Assembly (NCBI GenBank): GCA_030040455.1
Contig: JASHTR010000049.1
Location: 1-5,417 of the forward strand
DNA length: 5,417 nt
Source of the DNA: Terriglobia bacterium
GTDB taxonomy: Bacteria; Acidobacteriota; Terriglobia; UBA7540
Reading direction: 5' to 3'
Part shown: piece after piece, positions 1 to 5,417 of the stretch
Position numbering within the stretch: position 1 is the first letter of the stretch
Layout of the letters: every line of letters starts with the position of its first letter
The notes under the pieces: model-generated
Told to the model about the DNA's origin: nothing
The model's database searches: none
What the model saw: the letters and a program-made list of their open reading frames with translations, nothing else
Made by a program: the position numbers and the translations under genes

Positions 1-2
1 TT

Positions 3-1940
3 CACCTGCTGCGCCGCCGGCACGCGGACGCGCGTCCGTTCAGCTCGCTCATGTTTTTCGAACGGCGCATCGAGGGCTCGATCCGGCACCGGCGCCTGCG
101 CCATCTTTTGCTCCTATCGCTCCGGGTCGCGCTCCTCCTGCTGCTGGCGTTGGCCTTCGCCAATCCGTTCATCAACCGACCGGCCGCAAGCACCACAAGC
201 GACAAGCTTCTGCTGCTGGTCATCGACAATTCATTCAGCATGCGAGCCGGCTCGCGGCTGGCGGATGCCCGCCGTGAGGCGCTTTCCGTGCTGGCCTCAC
301 GCCGACCATCCGAGCGGGCTCAGATCATGACCCTTGGCTCCCGACTTCACGCGTTGACGCCGCCCACTCAAGACGCGGCGGTATTGCGCGCCGCTGTCGA
401 AAGTATCGGGCCAGGGGATTCCCGCGGCAGCTTTGGCGAGCTTGCTCGCGCGCTCCGGTTGATTGCCGAAAGCGCCCGAACGCCTATCGAGCTTCACTTA
501 TTCAGCGACATGCAGAAATCCGGCATGCCGGCAAACTTCATGGAAATGGCGCTCCCGGCCAATGTCTCACTTGTGCCTCATGCGGTGGTTAAAAACGCCG
601 AGCCGAATTGGACGGTTGAGAGCGTCAACGCGCCCGGCGAGGTTTGGGACCCGAAGAAAGCGCCCGTCCGCGCTGTAATTGCCGGCTACCATACTCCGGC
701 GGCCACCCGCACGGTTTCGCTGGTTGTAAACGGCAGGGTCATCGCTTCCCGGAAGGTGGAAGTCGCGGCCGATGGACGCGCCACGGTTGAGTTCCCATTT
801 CTCGAGGTCCCGTATGGTTTCAGCCGCTGTGAAATAAAAATTGATTCAGCCGACTCATTGCCCGCTGACGATGTGGCCCGGTTCGGAGTCCAGCGTTCCG
901 ATCCGAAGCCGGTGCTGTTTGTCCACGAACCCAACGACTCCCGTTCGCCACTTTATTTCGGTGCGGCTCTGGAGGCGGCTGCGGAAGCCACCTTCAAACT
1001 TGAAGTCGTTACCGCCAGCAAGGCGGATGGCGTCAAACTGTTCCGTTATGCCTTGGTGGTTCTCTCCGACGTCCCAGCTCTGCCGGCATCGTTCGAGAGA
1101 AATCTATTGGGGTACGTTCGTCACGGCGGCGGCGTCCTGATAGCCGCCGGGACCGCCGTCGCCAGCGGTCCCCGGATTCCCGTCTTTGGCGAAAACATTC
1201 TGGGCTCCCGTTACTACTCCCGGAACGGAGCACGCTTCCTGACAGTGGGTGAAGCTGATCCCACACACCCGTCCCTAAGGAAGGCCCCGGGCTGGCCGGG
1301 AGTGAAGTTTTATTTTGTCGTGCGCGTGAACGCAGCGAATTCTCAGGTCATCGCAAGACTGACGGACCAGACGCCCCTGCTGCTGGAGAAACGTCTGGGC
1401 GAGGGGCGGGTCATCCTGCTGGCATCCGGCTTGGACAACCTTACCAACGATTTTCCACTGCATCCGGCATTCGTGCCTTTCGTCGAGCAGACCGCCCGCT
1501 ATCTTTCCGGCTTAGAGAGCCAGAGCGGGGCGCAGGTGGTGGGCTCTCTTGTTGAGCTCAGAACTGCAAAAAGTCCAGGAACCAGTGTTGAAGTCATCGG
1601 CCCGAACGGGCAGAGAGCTCTTTCGTTGAACGAAGCCGCGTCCGCACAGACTTTTCGGTTGACGCGCGCCGGCTTCTACCAGATTCGCCGCGCGAACGGC
1701 CAGGCGGACTTGCTTGGCGTTAACCCGGACCGTCGCGAGTCCAACCTCGACATCATGCCGGAGGATGTGCTCTCTCTATGGCGCGGACGGAGCAGCGGGC
1801 GCGAACAGGCTTCCGGAAGCACACGGGCACATGGCCAGTCTCATCCCTTCGATCTGTGGTGGTACGTCATGTTGCTTGCGCTCGTGATCGCAGTTGCGGA
1901 ATCCCTGCTTGCCAGTCAATACTTAGGAAAGCGCGCGTAA
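3..1940 (+). CDS. BatA-type membrane protein with vWA and glutamine-amidotransferase-like domains (5' partial)
   Basis: The frame is open to the left edge, so the start is upstream. The 16 codons before the ATG at 51 continue the BatA N-terminal signature (HLLRRR...RPFSSLMFFERR), so that ATG is internal. Visible parts in order: the second anchor helix (about nt 105-161, ending ALAFANPFI); a vWA domain with metal-site motif DNSFS (nt 225-239) and a later Asp in LFSDMQ (nt 507-509); an Ig-like beta domain (about nt 600-900) ending in a DxLPADD stretch; a class I glutamine-amidotransferase-like fold (about nt 903-1500) with HGGGVLI at 1122-1142 but no nucleophile-elbow cysteine; a beta domain ending in VNPDRRESNL; a C-terminal helix (about nt 1854-1914) and a GKRA tail. 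The single visible Cys lies in the Ig-like part. BatA/vWA proteins are inner-membrane partners of MoxR ATPases. A role as metal-dependent adaptor is inferred. The next gene follows after 75 bases on the same strand. The family is firm; the substrate is unknown. Confidence 0.93.
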   Translation, partial: HLLRRRHADARPFSSLMFFERRIEGSIRHRRLRHLLLLSLRVALLLLLALAFANPFINRPAASTTSDKLLLLVIDNSFSMRAGSRLADARREALSVLASRRPSERAQIMTLGSRLHALTPPTQDAAVLRAAVESIGPGDSRGSFGELARALRLIAESARTPIELHLFSDMQKSGMPANFMEMALPANVSLVPHAVVKNAEPNWTVESVNAPGEVWDPKKAPVRAVIAGYHTPAATRTVSLVVNGRVIASRKVEVAADGRATVEFPFLEVPYGFSRCEIKIDSADSLPADDVARFGVQRSDPKPVLFVHEPNDSRSPLYFGAALEAAAEATFKLEVVTASKADGVKLFRYALVVLSDVPALPASFERNLLGYVRHGGGVLIAAGTAVASGPRIPVFGENILGSRYYSRNGARFLTVGEADPTHPSLRKAPGWPGVKFYFVVRVNAANSQVIARLTDQTPLLLEKRLGEGRVILLASGLDNLTNDFPLHPAFVPFVEQTARYLSGLESQSGAQVVGSLVELRTAKSPGTSVEVIGPNGQRALSLNEAASAQTFRLTRAGFYQIRRANGQADLLGVNPDRRESNLDIMPEDVLSLWRGRSSGREQASGSTRAHGQSHPFDLWWYVMLLALVIAVAESLLASQYLGKRA

Positions 1941-1987
1941 CGGCGGGTTTACCCTCTGCCCGGTAGGATGGCAGCATAAAGCCACCG

Positions 1988-2006
1988 CTACGCGTCCGAA
2001 GCGTAG
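1988..2006 (+). promoter_or_regulatory. Small hairpin next to the ribosome binding site of the downstream gene
   Basis: CTACGC (1988-1993) and GCGTAG (2001-2006) form a perfect 6-bp stem around a 7-base loop, GTCCGAA. The 3' arm ends where the purine-rich Shine-Dalgarno stretch begins, so folding could limit or position ribosomes on the second gene, or protect a processed mRNA end. No run of T follows, so it does not look like an intrinsic terminator. A 6-bp stem can arise by chance in G+C-rich DNA. The structure is seen in the sequence; any function is inferred. Confidence 0.3.
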
Positions 2007-2013
2007 AGAGGAA
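2006..2013 (+). promoter_or_regulatory. Ribosome binding site for the DUF4175-like gene
   Basis: GAGAGGAA lies just before ATG 2016. The AGGA core ends three bases before the ATG, a little closer than the usual five to nine. An in-frame TAG at 2004-2006 rules out any start further upstream in this frame. The site and the stop together fix the start at 2016. Confidence 0.7.
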
Positions 2014-2015
2014 CC

Positions 2016-5000
2016 ATGAGCAATCGGGACCAACTCTACTCCTACCTCAAGCAGGTCGAGAGGCGCCTGCGGCTTGGCGTGTTGTTGAAAGGCACCGCGA
2101 TCCTGGCTTCGGCAACGCTTGCAGCAACCCTGGTGCTCGTCCTCGTCGCCAACGCATTTGCTTTCTCTCAAGAAAGCATTAGTGGCGGTCGAGTCGCTCT
2201 CTTCTTCGCGCTTGCCGCAGCCCTGGTTCTTGGCCTGGCGCTCCCCTTATATGGCCTCAACCGCCGTCGAGCGGCTGGGAAGGCCGAGGCGGTTTTCCCA
2301 CAGTTTCAGCAGCGTCTCGTCACCTTTGTAGACCGTGATGCGGGTAGACGTGAACCCTTCATGGAGCTCCTGTCGGCGGACACGTTGGAGCTGGCCCGCG
2401 AGGCTGCGCCGGCGCGCTTCGCGCCCAAGGGTAAGCTGTTACTGTTGCTCGCCGCCGGCATTGCGAGTGTGTGCGTTCTTATCTGGACCATTGCGGCCGG
2501 GCCGGGCTATCTCGGTTACGGAGCTCGACGGCTATGGGCCGTTTCTTCCGCTCCGGCGTTCTACGGCATTCGAGTCCGCCCCGGCGACGTGGCCGTCCGC
2601 CGGAACGCCAGCCAAACGATCACCGCCCAACTCATTGGCTTCACGAGCGCCGATGCTCGCCTGGTTGCTCGCTACCATAGCGCGTCCAAGTGGGAAGAAG
2701 CGGCGATGCAGCCGGGAGCCTCGGGCTTCCAGTTTCTCTTCGCAGGCATCCCGGAGGACGTTGAATACTACGTTGAATCCGGCCGGGTGCAGTCCCGTCA
2801 TTTCAACATCCGGGTGGTAGACCTACCCTCAATTAAGCAGATTCGAGTGACATACCACTATCCGGCATGGACGGGATTGCAGGATATCGTCCAAGAGCAT
2901 GGCGGTGACCTTCGCGCAGTCGAAGGCACCGCAGCCAAACTTGCGGTCTTGACGGATCGGCCGCTCCGCAGTGGGGTGCTTGTGCTCGGTAGCGGCGAGA
3001 AGATTGCCCTCTCGGGGGGTGCGGGAAACCTTTATCAAGGCACCATTCGGATCGAGAAGGACGGCCGGTATCACGTGGCCGCCCTCGATCAAGGTGAGCT
3101 TGTGCGCCTCTCGGACAACTTCTTCATCGAAGCCCGCAAAGCAAACCCACCGGAGGTAAGCATTACGAGGCCGGGAGGGGATTACCAAGCCAGCCCTATC
3201 GAAGAGGTTACTGTCTCCGTGAAAGCCGCAGATGACTACGGTCTGAAAGACGTTAGCCTCGACTATTCGGTGAACGGCGGTCCGGGGCAAACCGTGAACA
3301 TGCTGAAGCGAAAGGGAGCCAAAGAGGCTGAAGGCTCGACCATCCTTTATCTCGAAAACTTCAAGGTGGTTCCGGGTGACGTTGTGAGCATCAATGCCAA
3401 GGCGAAGGACGGCAACTCCGAATCCCGGAGCGACATCTTTTTTATCGAGGTCGAGCCTTTTGACCGGGAATACTCGCAGTCTCAGTTGTCCGGGGGTGGG
3501 GGAATGGGAGGCGAGCAGAATGAAATTTCCCAACGGGAGAAAGAAATCATCGCCGCCACTTGGAAGGAGCAGGGCAATCCGCAAGCCAGCCACGAGGAAG
3601 CGGTCGAGAGGGGCAAGTTCCTCTCCGGTGTCCAGGACAAACTGCGCAATCTGGCGCTTTCGCTGGCTGGCCAGGTCCAGAGGCGCGGGCTTTCCGATGA
3701 GAATGAGGACTTCAGTTCCTTTCAGCGGGATATGGCGGGGGCGGCGGGAGCAATGGCTCCGGCTTCCAAAAAACTAAGTGAGCAGAAGTGGAATGCGGCC
3801 ATCTCCAACGAGGAAAAGGCGCTCCAGCAGTTGCTGCGCGCCGAAGCGACGTTTCGCCGGATTGAGGTGGCGTTTGGCGGCCAGGGTGGAGGCGGGGCCG
3901 GTGCTGGCCGCGACCTGACGAATCTTTATAACCTTGAGCTGAACACCGAAAAGAACCAGTACGAGACCGCGCAGACGGCGGCCTCGGCAAGGGAGCAGGC
4001 TCAGGAGATTGACAAAGCGTTCCAGAAGCTTGATGAGCTGGCACGCCGCGAGCAGGCCCTGGCCAGACAGCCGCGCAATAACCAAACCTTCCAGCAGCGC
4101 TGGCAGGAGGAGATGCTGCGCCGTGAGGCCGAGCAGTTGCAGAAGCAACTGGAGCAGTTGGCGCAGAGCAATGGTGGGAGCCAGCAAGGGAGTTCCGCAT
4201 CGAGCAGCCAAGGGAACAGCGCCGGATCGCAGGGCACGGGGAGCGAACGCATCCAGCACGCCCTCGATGAGCTCCGCCAAGCCAACGAGGACTTGCGTCG
4301 CGCCGGGTCTCAGGGACAAAGCGCGGCCGATGCCAGCCGCGCCGCCGACCGGCTGGAGGAGGCGAGTCGGCTGCTGGGAGGCCTCCAACGCCAGCAAGCA
4401 TCCGGGCAACTCGATTCGTTAGCTCGCGAGGCCGCCCGCCTGAAGGGCGTGGAGCGCGATCAAGCGGCCCGCATCCACCAGATGTTCGGAAAGGGTCAAC
4501 CCAATTCCCCGGGCGAGGCCTGGTCCGATGCCCTGGATGAGGAGCAATCCAAGCTTGCTGACGAGCGCCAGCTATTGGCCACGGACTTATCGCGCCTGGA
4601 GAATGCAACCCAGGAAGCCGCGCAGGAGTTAGAGTCCGGCCAGCATGACGCGGCTACCAAGCTGCACAAGGCGCTTGCGGGAACCGATCAGGCGGATCTC
4701 GGGTCCCGCCTCAGGCGCAGCGCGGAATCGATTCGCATGGGCATCGATCCCGACTCCAAAACCCTGGAGCCCGCCATCGCCGCAGGCATCGAGCGGCTTA
4801 GCGAAGGCATCCGCGAGGCACAACAGGCATTGAAGAGTGATCGGCCGAACCCTACGGAGGACGCGCTCGATCGCGTTGATCGGCTTCGCAGCGAAATTGA
4901 AGTCCTCGCCCGCAACTCAGGTAACCCGAGTCCGAGAAATGGCCAAACGAGCGTCGAATCCCGCTTCGGTCAAGAAGGCAAAGGCAACCAGCAGGCAGGG

Positions 5001-5417
5001 CTTGGCCAGGAAAGCCAGCCGGCTCAAAGCGGTGGAGGAAGCCAGGGCGGGAATGTGAATGGTGGCTTCGAAGCAGGCGCTCCGGGAGGACCACGCATCG
5101 GGCAGGCCGGTCGAAGCCCCGGAGCTGGCGCTTATATTGAGACGCAGGGCAGCGGGCAGGAGGCCGATTCTTCGGCCTCGGACGAGCTCGCTCTCAACAG
5201 AGCGCTCGATGAGCTTGGCGGGTTGCAGCGTGAGCTTCGAAGCGAGCCGGAGTCACTGGCGGACGTGCAGCGACTCATGCGTGATTTACAGCGCTTGAGC
5301 CCCGGCGGTTTCCAGGCTAATCCGGCGCTCGTTGAGCGTCTCCGCAACCAGGCTCTTGCCGGCGTGGATCAACTCGAGCTCCAGTTGCGCCATAAACTGA
5401 ACGATCAGGAGCCGGGA
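2016..5417 (+). CDS. DUF4175-like giant membrane-anchored coiled-coil protein (3' partial)
   Basis: One frame of 1134 codons stays open from ATG 2016 to the right edge; I read every codon and found no stop. Three hydrophobic helices lie at about residues 26-48, 60-80 and 141-161. Basic residues flank them (RRLR before the first, NRRR after the second), which places the N-terminus and the 83-140 loop inside and everything after residue 162 outside the cytoplasmic membrane. Beta-rich domains follow (about 180-485), with a YHYPAWTGL segment near 280-288, an ADDYGL motif at 405-410 and VEPFDREY at 479-486. A Gly-rich hinge (493-499) leads to EISQREKEIIAATWK (503-517) and a long Q/E/R/A-rich coiled coil, broken by Gly/Ser/Gln spacers at about 718-743 and 969-1048. 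The last 85 residues are again helical. The only Cys is residue 153, inside the third helix. The layout resembles DUF4175 (TIGR02302-type) proteins of unknown function. It probably shares an operon with the vWA gene upstream. By recollection of relatives, only a few dozen residues are missing at the end. Confidence 0.9.
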   Translation, partial: MSNRDQLYSYLKQVERRLRLGVLLKGTAILASATLAATLVLVLVANAFAFSQESISGGRVALFFALAAALVLGLALPLYGLNRRRAAGKAEAVFPQFQQRLVTFVDRDAGRREPFMELLSADTLELAREAAPARFAPKGKLLLLLAAGIASVCVLIWTIAAGPGYLGYGARRLWAVSSAPAFYGIRVRPGDVAVRRNASQTITAQLIGFTSADARLVARYHSASKWEEAAMQPGASGFQFLFAGIPEDVEYYVESGRVQSRHFNIRVVDLPSIKQIRVTYHYPAWTGLQDIVQEHGGDLRAVEGTAAKLAVLTDRPLRSGVLVLGSGEKIALSGGAGNLYQGTIRIEKDGRYHVAALDQGELVRLSDNFFIEARKANPPEVSITRPGGDYQASPIEEVTVSVKAADDYGLKDVSLDYSVNGGPGQTVNMLKRKGAKEAEGSTILYLENFKVVPGDVVSINAKAKDGNSESRSDIFFIEVEPFDREYSQSQLSGGGGMGGEQNEISQREKEIIAATWKEQGNPQASHEEAVERGKFLSGVQDKLRNLALSLAGQVQRRGLSDENEDFSSFQRDMAGAAGAMAPASKKLSEQKWNAAISNEEKALQQLLRAEATFRRIEVAFGGQGGGGAGAGRDLTNLYNLELNTEKNQYETAQTAASAREQAQEIDKAFQKLDELARREQALARQPRNNQTFQQRWQEEMLRREAEQLQKQLEQLAQSNGGSQQGSSASSSQGNSAGSQGTGSERIQHALDELRQANEDLRRAGSQGQSAADASRAADRLEEASRLLGGLQRQQASGQLDSLAREAARLKGVERDQAARIHQMFGKGQPNSPGEAWSDALDEEQSKLADERQLLATDLSRLENATQEAAQELESGQHDAATKLHKALAGTDQADLGSRLRRSAESIRMGIDPDSKTLEPAIAAGIERLSEGIREAQQALKSDRPNPTEDALDRVDRLRSEIEVLARNSGNPSPRNGQTSVESRFGQEGKGNQQAGLGQESQPAQSGGGSQGGNVNGGFEAGAPGGPRIGQAGRSPGAGAYIETQGSGQEADSSASDELALNRALDELGGLQRELRSEPESLADVQRLMRDLQRLSPGGFQANPALVERLRNQALAGVDQLELQLRHKLNDQEPG

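Noticed and set aside
51..53. ATG 51 as the true start of the first gene
   Set aside because: The frame is open upstream to the edge, and the residues before it match the conserved BatA N-terminal pattern. Starting here would remove the first anchor helix.
1894..1922. Possible promoter: TTGCGG with CAATAC 17 bases later
   Set aside because: The -10 candidate matches the consensus poorly and the pair lies within the coding end of the first gene. It is explained by chance and by operon transcription.
1956..1974. Possible terminator: CTGCC and GGCAG with a 9-base loop
   Set aside because: The stem is only 5 bp with a large loop and no T-run, so it is not a credible intrinsic terminator.
2335..2820. 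Plus-strand open frame of 161 codons in another frame, possibly indicating a frameshift
   Set aside because: The main frame from 2016 continues through this region without a stop, with membrane-helix and beta-domain features. The other frame is Arg/Ser/Pro-rich and featureless.
2829..3593. Antisense open frame of 254 codons
   Set aside because: It lies wholly inside the DUF4175-like gene on the opposite strand. Its translation shows no recognisable domain, and the plus-strand frame carries clear family motifs. Long antisense frames are common opposite G+C-rich genes.
3712..4608. Antisense open frame of 298 codons, and a second antisense frame at 3774-4409
   Set aside because: Both are opposite the coiled-coil coding region. 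Their Pro/Arg/Ser- and Leu-rich compositions mirror the Gln/Glu/Arg codons on the other strand, and two overlapping antisense frames cannot both be real. No family resemblance was seen.
1..5417. tRNA, rRNA, CRISPR, insertion sequence or attachment-site signals
   Set aside because: No spaced direct repeats, transposase-like protein or tRNA-like fold was noticed on either strand. About 98% of the window is accounted for by the two genes.

Overview
The window is a dense, G+C-rich (roughly 60% by eye), single-strand stretch of bacterial chromosome. It holds two large plus-strand genes, both cut by the window edges, and a 75-base gap between them. No RNA genes, mobile elements, CRISPR arrays or long repeats were found. 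The best lineage guess is Acidobacteriota (Bryobacter/Solibacter-like), with Planctomycetota or Verrucomicrobiota as alternatives. This rests on remembered similarity of both proteins to the pair found next to each other in those phyla, not on a search.

Positions 3-1940 carry the C-terminal 645 residues of a BatA-type membrane protein. It has the end of the N-terminal double-transmembrane anchor, a von Willebrand A (vWA) domain with a DxSxS metal site, an Ig-like beta domain, a glutamine-amidotransferase-like fold without a visible catalytic cysteine, a small C-terminal beta domain and a final membrane helix. The first residues lie upstream of the window. The ATG at position 51 is internal and is not the start.

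Positions 1941-2015 are intergenic. They hold a 6-bp perfect hairpin directly against the ribosome binding site of the next gene, and no convincing promoter or terminator. Co-transcription of the two genes is the simplest reading.

Positions 2016-5417 are one uninterrupted reading frame of 1134 codons that runs off the right edge without a stop. An ORF finder requiring a stop inside the window would miss it, although it is the largest gene here. It encodes a DUF4175-like protein: three N-terminal membrane helices, then about 970 residues predicted to lie outside the cytoplasmic membrane. That part comprises beta-rich domains (residues about 180-485) followed by a very long Gln/Glu/Arg/Ala-rich coiled coil broken by two Gly/Ser/Gln-rich flexible spacers.

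Known neighbourhoods of this type usually start with a MoxR AAA+ ATPase and a DUF58 protein, followed by BatA/vWA proteins and a giant coiled-coil protein. By inference the two proteins here form the membrane end of such a MoxR/vWA system, with the vWA protein as metal-dependent adaptor and the coiled-coil protein as a long envelope-spanning partner. The biochemical role of the second protein is not established.
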